Origin: Rhodospirillales bacterium
GTDB taxonomy: Bacteria > Pseudomonadota > Alphaproteobacteria > Micavibrionales > Micavibrionaceae
DNA: 64,000 nucleotides
Assembly (NCBI GenBank): GCA_020638285.1
Contig: JACKIV010000001.1
Coordinates: forward strand, 310,001 to 374,000
Direction of reading: 5' to 3'
In this document: in pieces, positions 1 to 8,698 of the stretch
Layout: every line of letters starts with the position of its first letter
Numbering within the stretch: the stretch's first letter is position 1
The notes under the pieces: model-generated
What the model saw: only the letters and a program-made list of their open reading frames with translations
What the model was told of the DNA's origin: nothing
Databases searched by the model: none
Made by a program: the position numbers and the translations under genes

Positions 1-401
1 TTTTTTCTTTTTCGTCTCTCTCTTTCCCGAACCCAGGCGGCTGCGCCCAGTAAAGACAGGGCGCAGCCGCCCAGAAACGGCCCCCATCCAAAAGCAACCA
101 GCGTCCAGTTTCCAGAGGAAAACCCGGCCCAGAGCGGAACCAGAAAGGAAATCATGGGGAAAAACAGAATCGTAACGAATGCCGACAGGTCATAACGGGA
201 AAACGTCATGAGGAATAGAGAGGGTAAATGGTGCCAGAAGGACAAAAGGCTTGAGGTGTCAGGGTGATACCAGTTCACCAGACGCACGCCATTGATATAT
301 TCCTCAAGGAAAAAAACGCACAGGACATAGGTTCCGATCAGGCCGTAAAGCATCCCGATCAGCCCAACGAGGAACAAGGCAACGCCTAGAAATATTCTCA
401 T
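1..401 (-). CDS. Membrane protein of unknown function, 3' end cut by window edge
   Basis: An open frame of at least 133 codons starts with ATG at 401, after an AGGGAG ribosome-binding site about 7 bases upstream, and runs off the left edge without a stop. The start (MRIFLGVALFLVGLIGMLY) is a membrane segment. At least two further hydrophobic stretches follow (around residues 70-90 and 100-125), and the visible end is strongly basic (RERERRKRK). I do not recognise a family. It lies downstream of rho on the same strand, separated by about 130 bases. It is inferred to be an inner-membrane protein. Confidence 0.65.
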   Translation of the reverse strand, partial: MRIFLGVALFLVGLIGMLYGLIGTYVLCVFFLEEYINGVRLVNWYHPDTSSLLSFWHHLPSLFLMTFSRYDLSAFVTILFFPMISFLVPLWAGFSSGNWTLVAFGWGPFLGGCALSLLGAAAWVRERERRKRK

Positions 402-530
402 CGTCGCTCCCTTGCTCTCCAGTCTAGCAGAGTTCGGGGCGCTTGGAAAATGGAGGGGCAATCGCCCATTAAACTCCGATTGAGGCTTTCTGCTTTGCGC
501 GCAGACGTGTTGTCGGAATACGGGTCGAAT

Positions 531-1787
531 TTATTGATTCATGGCCCGGAAAAAATCGTCGTTGCACTTGGAATCCTTCATCTTGTCGAGCAGGAATTCC
601 ACGGCGTCGACGGTGCCCATGGGGTTGAGAATGCGGCGCAAAACCCACATTTTTTGTAAGGATTCGCGATCAACCAGAAGCTCTTCCTTCCGCGTGCCGG
701 ATTTCTGGATGTCGATGGCCGGGAAGACGCGCTTGTCGGCGATTTTGCGCTCCAGCACGATTTCCGAGTTTCCGGTTCCCTTGAACTCCTCAAAAATGAC
801 CTCGTCCATCCGGCTGCCCGTGTCGATCAGGGCCGTGGCGATGATGGTCAGGCTTCCGCCCTGTTCGATGTTCCGGGCCGCCCCGAAGAAGCGTTTCGGG
901 CGCTGAAGCGCGTTGGCGTCCACCCCTCCGGTCAGGACTTTTCCAGAAGATGGGACAACCGTGTTATAGGCCCGCGCCAGACGCGTGATGGAATCGAGCA
1001 AAATCACCACATCGCGCTTGTGTTCGACAAGGCGCTTGGCCTTTTCCAGAACCATTTCGGCGACCTGAACATGCCGCGCGGCAGGCTCGTCGAACGTCGA
1101 GGAAATAACCTCGCCGCGCACGGACCGGGCCATATCGGTGACCTCTTCGGGCCGCTCGTCGATCAGCAGGACGATGAGGTAGGCCTCTGGATGGTTGGCC
1201 GCGATAGAGTGCGCGATTTCCTGTAACATGACCGTTTTCCCGGTCCGGGGCGGGGCGACAATAAGGCCCCGCTGGCCGAATCCAAGCGGAGAAACCAGCT
1301 CAATCACGCGCTGGAGATAACCCTTTTTCGTGGGATCGTCGAGTTCGAGCTTGATTTTGCGGTCCGGATACAGAGGCGTAAGATTATCAAAATTGATGCG
1401 GTGGCGGATTTTCTCCGGAGCCTCGCCGTTGATCGTGTCCACCTGAAGCAGGGCGAAATACCGCTCGGAATCCTTGGGCGCACGGATACGACCTTCAATG
1501 ATGTCTCCGGTTCGCAGGCCAAAACGCCGAACCTGGGATGGCGATACGTAAATATCATCCGGGCCGGGCAGATAATTTTCTTCCGGAGAGCGCAGGAACC
1601 CGAACCCGTCCTGAAGGACCTCCAGAACCCCGACTCCTGCGATGGGAACATTATGTTCGGCCAGTCGTTTCAGGACGGCGAACATGATGTCCTGCTTGCG
1701 CATGGCGCCGCAATTTTCAATCTCAAGCTCCTCGGCAAAAGCGAGCAGCTCCGCCGGTGACCGGACTTTTAATTCCTGGAGGTTCAT
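531..1787 (-). CDS. rho: Transcription termination factor Rho
   Basis: Rho is the hexameric RNA-dependent ATPase/translocase that ends transcription of untranslated RNA. At 418 residues it has the usual family length. Visible in order: the N-terminal Rho_N helix domain (residues 1-45), the cold-shock-like primary RNA site (GFGFLR at 61-66, then DDIYVSPSQVRRFG), the Walker A motif APPRTGKT at 178-185, and a Walker B around VVILLDSITRLARAY. The common Walker A form in the family is PPKAGKT, so this is a conservative variant. The ATG at 1787 fits the conserved N-terminus (MNLQELK). A strong promoter lies 230 bases upstream, so the mRNA has a long leader. Confidence 0.97.
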   Translation of the reverse strand: MNLQELKVRSPAELLAFAEELEIENCGAMRKQDIMFAVLKRLAEHNVPIAGVGVLEVLQDGFGFLRSPEENYLPGPDDIYVSPSQVRRFGLRTGDIIEGRIRAPKDSERYFALLQVDTINGEAPEKIRHRINFDNLTPLYPDRKIKLELDDPTKKGYLQRVIELVSPLGFGQRGLIVAPPRTGKTVMLQEIAHSIAANHPEAYLIVLLIDERPEEVTDMARSVRGEVISSTFDEPAARHVQVAEMVLEKAKRLVEHKRDVVILLDSITRLARAYNTVVPSSGKVLTGGVDANALQRPKRFFGAARNIEQGGSLTIIATALIDTGSRMDEVIFEEFKGTGNSEIVLERKIADKRVFPAIDIQKSGTRKEELLVDRESLQKMWVLRRILNPMGTVDAVEFLLDKMKDSKCNDDFFRAMNQ

Positions 1788-2193
1788 GAAAGGCTCTTTA
1801 TCATCAGGGGGATATGGGACAATGGAAGCAGTCCGCTTTCGGGTTTTTCAGAAAAAATTTTCGTGTCTCGTCTGACTAAGGGGGTTTTTGCCTCGCTATG
1901 TCTTCCTGCGGCGCGGGGGAAGACGGCGCAAAAATGGCGCTCCCCTGACCGGTCCGAAGACCTTCCGATCTGCAACGCTTTCCGTAGATTGTTTCGGGAA
2001 GTTCGCAAAGGCAATGTATTTATACCCTCTCATCTCTTCTGAGTCAAGAATTTGATTCGGCGGAGATTTTATTTTTCCATAATATTTATTCGGGGAGTGT
2101 GGAAAGGGGGGCATTTTTCTGCATAAAAAGCCCTTCTTCTCTCGATTTTGCGCCCAATGCGGGGATGACAACGGAGCGAGGTCTGGCAGTCTT
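1788..2193. other. rnd-rho intergenic region: long rho leader, no gene seen
   Basis: These 406 bases lie between the end of rnd and the start of rho, both on the minus strand. They hold a consensus minus-strand promoter at 2019-2047 and about 225 bases of leader. Short open frames occur on both strands but show neither a convincing ribosome-binding site nor protein-like composition. No clear rho-independent terminator for rnd is visible. Confidence 0.5.
2019..2047 (-). promoter_or_regulatory. Sigma-70 type promoter of rho
   Basis: On the minus strand TTGACT (2047-2042) is followed after exactly 17 bases by TATAAA (2024-2019). Transcription would start near 2012, giving rho an untranslated leader of about 225 bases. 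In other bacteria rho regulates itself by termination within its own leader; the length here would allow the same, but that is inference. Confidence 0.7.
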
Positions 2194-3366
2194 TCAAGAG
2201 TCTTGCAACCGTTCCGCTTGCGGAATCTCGATCTGGCGGACGGTGTTTCCGCTTAAAGAAAACCCGATTTCGCCCCGGCGCAGGCGCAGCGCATCCGCGC
2301 CGAACACCTCGTGTCGCCAGCCATGGAGCAAACGGGTGTCCTGATCTATGATAAGCGCCTCCATATCCTCCTGCGTGGCGACCAGACGCGGAACAACGCC
2401 ATGTTCGCTGCACCGGATCCGCAGCAGCATCTTGAGCATCTCCAGAACCGGCCCCAGATGGGCCGGAAAGGTGCTGCGTTCGGGGGGGCTGGGCCACTGT
2501 GCGGGGGGCATGGTCCGCGCCCGCGCGATGCAGTCCATAATCTGTTCGCCCATTCGTCCCCGGGCGCGATCGGGACTAAGGCCCCGCACGCGTTCCAGAT
2601 CCTTGATTGTCTTGGGCGCATTCAGGGCGATTTCCCCGAGCGTTTCGTCTTTCAGGACGTGGCCGCGCGGAATATCCCGCCGCCGGGCTTCGTCTTCGCG
2701 CCAGACGGCCAGTTCACGCAAAATGGCCAGAACGGCGGGCTTATCCGTGCGGATGCGGATGCGTTTCCACAGGGCTTCGGGCGTGGGATCATAAGTCCGG
2801 GGGTTGCACAAAACGGCGTCTTCTTCCTGGGTCCAGCTTGCCCGCCCGCGCCGTGTGATATCGGCGGAAAGATATTCGTACACCTTGACCAGATGCTCGA
2901 CATCGGCCAGCGCGTAAGACACTTGCCGGTCTGTCAAGGGACGGTGCGCCCAGTCGGTAAATTGCGGGCCCTTGTCGATCTGCTGGCCCGTCACGGTGCG
3001 CACAATGCTTTCATAGCCCACGGAATCGCCCATGCCGCAGACCATCGCGGCGATCTGGGTGTCGAACAAAGGCGCAGGAACCCGACCCATTTTGTGATAG
3101 AAAATCTCAAGATCCTGACGCGAGGAATGAAAAACCTTCAAAATGCCGGGGTCCGACATCAGATCAAAAAACGGCGTCCAGTCCAGATCGGGCGCGGCAA
3201 TCGGGTCAATGGCGGCGGCCACTCCGTCCGGCCCGCAAACCTGAACGAGGCACAAAACAGGATAGTACGTGCGCTCGCGCACGAATTCCGTGTCCACGCA
3301 CAGAAAAGGCGCGGGCCGGAGCCGGGCGCACAGGGCGTCAAGCCCACTTTGGTCTGAAACGATCAT
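2194..3366 (-). CDS. rnd: Ribonuclease D
   Basis: A 3'-5' exoribonuclease that trims tRNA precursors and other structured RNAs. At 390 residues it matches the family. The DEDDy catalytic set is visible: D25 and E27 in VDTEF, D85 in HSSRQD, and Y151/D155 in YALADVEH. An HRDC-type nucleic-acid-binding region follows from about residue 205 (LAVWREDEARRRDIPRG). It is transcribed toward rho with a 400-base gap. The ATG at 3366 fits the conserved start of the exonuclease domain. Confidence 0.95.
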   Translation of the reverse strand: MIVSDQSGLDALCARLRPAPFLCVDTEFVRERTYYPVLCLVQVCGPDGVAAAIDPIAAPDLDWTPFFDLMSDPGILKVFHSSRQDLEIFYHKMGRVPAPLFDTQIAAMVCGMGDSVGYESIVRTVTGQQIDKGPQFTDWAHRPLTDRQVSYALADVEHLVKVYEYLSADITRRGRASWTQEEDAVLCNPRTYDPTPEALWKRIRIRTDKPAVLAILRELAVWREDEARRRDIPRGHVLKDETLGEIALNAPKTIKDLERVRGLSPDRARGRMGEQIMDCIARARTMPPAQWPSPPERSTFPAHLGPVLEMLKMLLRIRCSEHGVVPRLVATQEDMEALIIDQDTRLLHGWRHEVFGADALRLRRGEIGFSLSGNTVRQIEIPQAERLQDS

Positions 3367-3534
3367 GGAGTCCTTTCTAACGCCCGGCGCGGAGAAAGGC
3401 GAGGGAGAATTTTATGTTTTTCCCTTTCTTCCGTGTCTGCAAAGAGTTAGAAACGACTCCACAAACCGGAAAAGGCGAGGTAAGGTAAAGCCCCTGAACA
3501 CTGAAAATCGAAAAAACGCAAAGAGGACCGGATA

Positions 3535-4554
3535 ATGCAGGTTTATTACGATAAAGATTGTGATCTTTCTCTCATTCAAAATAAAAAGGTTGTTATTGTC
3601 GGTTATGGCTCGCAGGGGCATGCCCACGCGCTTAATCTGAAGGATAGTGGCGTCAAGGATGTGCGAATTGCCCTTCGTGATGGGTCAAAAACCGCCGAAA
3701 AGGCCCGCGCCGCCGGATTCGAGGTCATGGATCCCGCCAGCGCCGCCGCATGGGCGGATGTGGTGATGATGCTGGTCCCGGACGAGCTTCAGGCCGATCT
3801 GTACCGCGACCATATCGGGCCGAATCTGCGCAAAGGTGTGGCTTTGGCCTTCGCTCATGGGCTTAATATCCATTTTGGCCAGATCGTGCCGCGCCCGGAT
3901 CTGGATGTGTTCATGGTCGCGCCAAAGGGCCCCGGCCATACGGTGCGTGGTGAATATGTCAAGGGTGGGGGTGTGCCCTGCCTGTTCGCGGTTCACCAGA
4001 ACGCAACCGGTCAGGCGCGGAACATTGCGATGTCCTATGCCGCCGGGGTCGGCGGGGGGCGGTCCGGCCTGATCGAAACGACTTTCAAGGACGAATGCGA
4101 AACCGATCTGTTCGGAGAGCAGGCGGTCCTGTGCGGCGGGCTGTGCGCCCTGGTCAAGGCCGGGTATGAAACGCTGGTCGAGGCCGGATACCCCCCGGAA
4201 ATGGCCTATTTCGAGTGTCTGCACGAAACCAAGCTGATCGTCGACCTGATGTATGAGGGCGGAATGGCCAATATGCGCTATTCCATCTCCAACACGGCGG
4301 AATATGGCGACTACACGCGTGGGCCGCGCATCATCACGGACGAAACAAAGGCCGAGATGAAAAAAATCCTCTCTGAAATCCAGTCCGGCGCGTTCGTGCG
4401 CGAATTCATGGGCGGAAACCGGGAAGGTCTGGCCCGTCTGAAAGATATCCGCGAGGCAGAAGCCAAACACCCGATTGAGGAAACCGGCGCCCGTCTGCGC
4501 GCCATGATGCCCTGGATCGGGAAAAACCGACTGGTGGACAAGGCGAAGAATTGA
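3535..4554 (+). CDS. ilvC: Ketol-acid reductoisomerase (NADP+), class I
   Basis: Second step of valine and isoleucine synthesis: isomerisation and NADPH reduction of acetolactate or acetohydroxybutyrate. 339 residues, the class I length. The Rossmann motif GYGSQGHAHA is at residues 23-32, and the knotted domain shows conserved acidic metal ligands in ETTFKDECETDLFGEQ and the YSISNTAEYGDYT motif. ATG at 3535 with AGAGGA about 8 bases upstream. It stands alone here, without ilvB/ilvH, and is followed by a palindromic repeat before lysS. Confidence 0.97.
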   Translation: MQVYYDKDCDLSLIQNKKVVIVGYGSQGHAHALNLKDSGVKDVRIALRDGSKTAEKARAAGFEVMDPASAAAWADVVMMLVPDELQADLYRDHIGPNLRKGVALAFAHGLNIHFGQIVPRPDLDVFMVAPKGPGHTVRGEYVKGGGVPCLFAVHQNATGQARNIAMSYAAGVGGGRSGLIETTFKDECETDLFGEQAVLCGGLCALVKAGYETLVEAGYPPEMAYFECLHETKLIVDLMYEGGMANMRYSISNTAEYGDYTRGPRIITDETKAEMKKILSEIQSGAFVREFMGGNREGLARLKDIREAEAKHPIEETGARLRAMMPWIGKNRLVDKAKN

Positions 4555-4570
4555 AAGATCTGGATTTTCT

Positions 4571-4645
4571 CCCTCTCCCTGGCTTCGGAGCGGTGCTCCT
4601 TCGCTTTCCCTCTCCCCCATGGGGGAGAGGGATCAAGGGAGAGGG
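4571..4645. repeat. Nested palindromic extragenic element between ilvC and lysS
   Basis: A perfect 24-base palindrome at 4608-4631 (arms CCCTCTCCCCCA / TGGGGGAGAGGG) sits inside an outer pair CCCTCTCCCT (4571-4580) and AGGGAGAGGG (4636-4645). It can fold into a two-level cruciform or RNA hairpin. Palindromes of this kind are commonly seen as repetitive extragenic elements. There is no T-tract, so it is not an obvious intrinsic terminator. Confidence 0.75.
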
Positions 4646-4694
4646 GGAGTCGTTTGGTAAAGTGTCGGATAACATCCTTTCGGAGACCGCTTTT

Positions 4695-6247
4695 ATGACC
4701 GAATCCGCGCCCCTTCCTGCCGCTTCCTCTGATCTGGCCGAAGCCGAGATCGTGCGTCTGAAGCATTATCAAGCCTGGCGGGACCGGGGCGTAGATCCGT
4801 ATGACGGGGTTTTCCGCGCGGACTCCACGCCGGGGGGCTTGCAGACAAAATATCAGGATTTGCCCAATGGTGAGATCTCGCCAGACCACGCGCGCGTATC
4901 GGGGCGGATCGCCACCATCCGCAATTCCGGGATGTTTATCGACCTGCACGGACCGGACGGAAAAATCCAGATCTTTCATGATGTCAAGCACCTTGCGCCG
5001 GAGCGGGCGGAGGTCCTTGGCCTGTTCGATATCGGCGATATTGTGGGGGTGGAGGGGGCCTTGCGCCGCACCCCGCGCGGAGAGTTGACCATCAATGCAG
5101 AGCGCATGGTCATCCTGTCCAAATGTCTTCAGCCTCCGCCGGAAAAATTCCATGGTCTGGCCGATCCGGAGGTTCGCCTGCGCAAGCGGGTGATGGATAT
5201 CTCGACGAACGCGGATTTGCGCGCGGGGCTTCAGATGCGCTGCCGCATCGTCTCGGCCATTCGCCGCGCGTTCGAGGATCGCGGCTATCTGGATGTTGAA
5301 ACGCCGATGCTGCACACCATTCCCGGCGGAGCGAACGCCAAACCGTTTGTCACGCACCACAACGCGCTGGATATCCCGCTCTATCTGCGCATCGCGCCCG
5401 AGCTGCATCTGAAAAAACTGATCGTGGCCGGGCTGGCCGACCGGGTGTTCGAAATCGGGCGGTGTTTCCGCAACGAAGGCATATCGTTCAAGCATAACCC
5501 GGAGTTTACCTCTGTCGAGGCCTATATGGCGCTGGGCAATTGCGCGGATATGATGGCCCTGGCCGAAGAGATCACCGTGGCCGCCATCCGCGCCGCGCAG
5601 GGCGAATCCCTGATCGTGCGTTACGGCGATCGGGACATTGACTTTACGCCCCCATGGCCGCGCAAGACCATGATCGGCCTTGTGAAAGAAGCCACAGGAC
5701 TTGATTTCATGACCCTGACCGACCCGGTGGAGGCGCGCCTTGCCGCATCGAAAATCGGGGTGGACACACCGCCCCATGCGCTGTGGGGCCAGATCGTGGA
5801 GAGCGTCTTTGGCGCAAAGGTCGAAAAGACCCTGATTCACCCCACGCATGTCATGGAGCATCCGCGCGATATCTCGCCTCTGGCCAAGGTCAAGGCGGAC
5901 AATCCCCTCGTGGCAGACCGGTTCGAAGCCTTTGTCAACGGGTGGGAGCTGTGCAACGGGTTTAGCGAGTTGAACGATCCGTTTGACCAGTATGGCCGCT
6001 TCAAGGCCCAGATGGCCGCGCGCGCCACGGGCGATGACGAGGCACAGTACATGGACGAAAGCTTTGTCGAGGCGCTCGAATATGGTTTGCCGCCCGCCGG
6101 GGGGCTGGGGATCGGCATTGACCGGCTTGTGATGCTGTTGACCAACTCCCAGACGATCCGCGAGGTTCTTTCTTTCCCCGCCTTCCGCCCCGGCGAAGGC
6201 GCAAGCGTTGTCCGCCGGGTGGATGAGTCGAAAACCCCTCTCTCTTG

Positions 6248-6248
<1 letters not shown>
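4695..6248 (+). CDS. lysS: Lysyl-tRNA synthetase, class II
   Basis: Charges tRNA-Lys. 517 residues from the ATG at 4695; the open frame extends further upstream but only into the palindromic repeat, so this start is preferred (CGGAG lies about 10 bases before). An N-terminal OB-fold anticodon-binding domain (VSGRIATIRNSGMFIDLHG) precedes class II motif 1, motif 2 (FEIGRCFRNEG...NPEFTSVE) and motif 3 (GGLGIGIDRLVMLL). Class II LysRS is found alongside class I forms in alphaproteobacteria; this copy looks complete. Repeat copy 1 begins directly at its stop codon. Confidence 0.96.
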
Positions 6249-6470
<222 letters not shown>

Positions 6471-6585
6471 TCCTCTTCTCCGTGAAAGCGAAGGCCCACG
6501 CCAGGGGGTGGAGAGGATAATATGGGGCTGTTTCCTTGAAACATGCCGGATACGACAATAAAGGAATAAGTTCCTAACAATCTTC

Positions 6586-6659
6586 TTGACACCCTGATTT
6601 TTCCGGAGTACAAATAAGAACATATAGGGAACAAACAAGACCGGAAAGGAGCCCTCGGA
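6586..6659 (+). promoter_or_regulatory. Strong promoter with LexA-type (SOS) operator and orphan start signal
   Basis: TTGACA (6586-6591), a 17-base spacer and TACAAAT (6609-6615) form a near-consensus plus-strand promoter. GAAC-N7-GAAC, the LexA box described in alphaproteobacteria, lies over the start region at 6618-6632. AAAGGAG at 6645-6651 and an ATG at 6660 follow with ideal spacing. The frame from that ATG runs only 25 codons before entering DNA antisense to fabI, so no intact SOS gene follows directly. The next plus-strand gene is ruvB at 7639. Confidence 0.7.
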
Positions 6660-6734
6660 ATGACGCCCGGAAGCACAAAAAATCAGGAAGACTGGTCCTT
6701 TTCAGAAAATCTGACGGCTTTTCGCAACGTTGTA

Positions 6735-7508
6735 TTACAACCCCATCACGTGCAGGCCCGCATCGACATAGGCGATGGTGCCGGTGATGTGGCGGGCGCG
6801 GTCGCTGACCAGAAACGCCGACAATTCGCCAATGTCCTCAATGGTGACCAGATTCCGGGATGGTGCGCGGCGCAGGGCGGTGTCCAGAAGAGTCTGGAAA
6901 TTCAGGATTCCGCTTGCCGCGCGGGTCTGGATCGGGCCGGGGGAGATCGCGTTGACGCGGATGCCTTTAGGACCCAGTTCGCTGGCCATGTATTTGACGG
7001 CGCTTTCGAGCGCGGCCTTGACCGGTCCCATCATGCTGTATTGTTCCACGACCTTGCGGCTGCCGTCATAGGTCATGGTCAGCATCGCGCCGCCTTGTTT
7101 CATCAGCGGTTCGGCGTGTTTCGCGGCGCGCAGAAACGAGTGACAGGAAATATCAAGGGCCTCCAGAAATCCATCCTTCGTCGAATCCACAACGCGGCCA
7201 TGCAGATCGTCTTTCGGCGCAAAAGCAATGGCATGGACCAGAAAATCAAGCTGGCCCCATTGGGCGGAAACAGCCTCGAACAGCGCGCCCATCTGGCTTT
7301 CGTCGCGCACATCCAGAGGCATGAAAATCGGCGCGCCGATCTTTTCTGCCAAAGGCCGCACGTGCGGCGCAGCTTTTTCATTCAGATATGTAACGGCCTG
7401 TATCGCGCCTTCGCGGTGAAAAACGCTGGAGCATCCCCACGCAATGGACTTATCGTTTGCAATTCCAATGACGAGGCCCTTTTTCCCGGCCAGCATGCAA
7501 TTTTCCAT
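6735..7508 (-). CDS. fabI: Enoyl-[acyl-carrier-protein] reductase (NADH), FabI type
   Basis: Final reduction in each cycle of type II fatty acid synthesis. 257 residues, a short-chain dehydrogenase fold with the FabI nucleotide motif GIANDKSIAWG (15-25) and the catalytic pair Y157 and K164 spaced Y-x6-K; a second conserved tyrosine sits at 147. This matches FabI rather than FabG (Y-x3-K). ATG at 7508 with GAGGG about 8 bases upstream. It lies opposite to the SOS-type promoter at 6586 and to ruvB, so transcription from that promoter would be antisense to it. Confidence 0.95.
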   Translation of the reverse strand: MENCMLAGKKGLVIGIANDKSIAWGCSSVFHREGAIQAVTYLNEKAAPHVRPLAEKIGAPIFMPLDVRDESQMGALFEAVSAQWGQLDFLVHAIAFAPKDDLHGRVVDSTKDGFLEALDISCHSFLRAAKHAEPLMKQGGAMLTMTYDGSRKVVEQYSMMGPVKAALESAVKYMASELGPKGIRVNAISPGPIQTRAASGILNFQTLLDTALRRAPSRNLVTIEDIGELSAFLVSDRARHITGTIAYVDAGLHVMGL

Positions 7509-7638
7509 AAATTCAACCCTCTATCTGAACGTATTGAAGGGGCAAGCTTTAAGCCATTTGGGCGTTTCCTGCAAGGGGGATTGATTTTTCCGGACGGCTT
7601 GGACTTTTGCGGCGGGTTTGTTTATAACCGGAGGGACT

Positions 7639-8676
7639 ATGACCCAGACTGCACTGCGCAACCCCGACATCGACGCCGCCCGCCAGCCGGGCGATGGAGA
7701 CGATGTGGCTTTGCGTCCGGCGCGGCTGGAGGATTTTATCGGCCAGAAACCTCTGCGCGCCAATCTGCGGGTCTTTGTCGAGGCGGCGCGCGCGCGGGCG
7801 GAAGCCATGGATCATGTTCTGTTTCATGGTCCGCCGGGGCTGGGCAAGACGACATTGGCCCAGATTGTGGCGCGCGAGCTGGGGGTCGGGTTTCGGGCGA
7901 CCTCCGGTCCCGTCATTGCCCGCGCCGGGGATCTGGCCGCGATTCTGACCAATCTTCAGCCCATGGACGTTTTGTTCATTGACGAAATTCATAGGCTCAA
8001 CCCGGCGGTTGAAGAAATTCTTTATCCGGCGATGGAAGACCGGAAACTGGATCTGATGATCGGCGAAGGCCCTGCCGCACGGTCGGTCCAGATTGATCTG
8101 CCGCCCTTTACCCTCGTGGGCGCGACAACGCGCAGCGGCCTTCTGACCGGACCTTTGCGCGACCGGTTCGGCATTCCGATGCGTCTTGAGTTCTATGCGC
8201 CGGAAGAGCTGGTTCTGATTGTTCGCAGAGCCGCCGATTTGCTTGGCATGAATTTAAGCGAAGACGGCGCGCTCGAGATTGCCCGACGGTCGCGTGGAAC
8301 CCCCAGAATCGCGGGCCGTCTGACCCGCCGGGTGCGGGATTTTGCTCTTGTTGCGCGCATGTCCGTCATTGACCGCACCGCCGCCGCCGATGCGCTGGAG
8401 CGGCTGGACGTGGATCTGGAGGGGCTGGATACGATGGACCGGCGGTATCTGACCTGCATCGCCGATCACTACAACGGCGGCCCGGTGGGGGTGGACACGC
8501 TGGCCGCCGCCCTGTCGGAACAGCGCGACGTGATCGAGGAAGTCGTCGAGCCCTATCTGCTTCAGCAAGGCTTTATCCAGCGCACCCCGCGCGGACGCAT
8601 GCTCGCCCCGCGCGGCTTCCGCCACCTGGGCCGTGAGCCAATCGAAAGATCAGGGCAGATGGAAATCTTTGAGTAG
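7639..8676 (+). CDS. ruvB: Holliday junction branch migration ATPase RuvB
   Basis: Hexameric AAA+ motor that drives branch migration with RuvA. 345 residues from the ATG at 7639 (GGAGGG 6 bases upstream; the frame opens 7 codons earlier but without a site). Walker A GPPGLGKT (64-71), Walker B VLFIDEIHR (111-119), sensor VGATTRSG, and the C-terminal winged helix (QRTPRGRMLAPRGFRHLG). In most relatives ruvC-ruvA-ruvB form one operon; here ruvB stands alone behind the oppositely oriented fabI, and a LexA-type promoter points toward it from about 1 kb upstream. Confidence 0.96.
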   Translation: MTQTALRNPDIDAARQPGDGDDVALRPARLEDFIGQKPLRANLRVFVEAARARAEAMDHVLFHGPPGLGKTTLAQIVARELGVGFRATSGPVIARAGDLAAILTNLQPMDVLFIDEIHRLNPAVEEILYPAMEDRKLDLMIGEGPAARSVQIDLPPFTLVGATTRSGLLTGPLRDRFGIPMRLEFYAPEELVLIVRRAADLLGMNLSEDGALEIARRSRGTPRIAGRLTRRVRDFALVARMSVIDRTAAADALERLDVDLEGLDTMDRRYLTCIADHYNGGPVGVDTLAAALSEQRDVIEEVVEPYLLQQGFIQRTPRGRMLAPRGFRHLGREPIERSGQMEIFE

Positions 8677-8698
8677 GCCGATCCGGATGGCGGAAGCC

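Noticed and set aside
4311..5861. 516-codon reverse frame across ilvC end and lysS
   Set aside because: Antisense to two well-supported genes; no motif.
6660..7982. Open frame from the SOS-type promoter across fabI
   Set aside because: Despite a good start signal, it is antisense to all of fabI and then overlaps ruvB in another frame. Only its first 25 codons are unique; treated as an orphan start.
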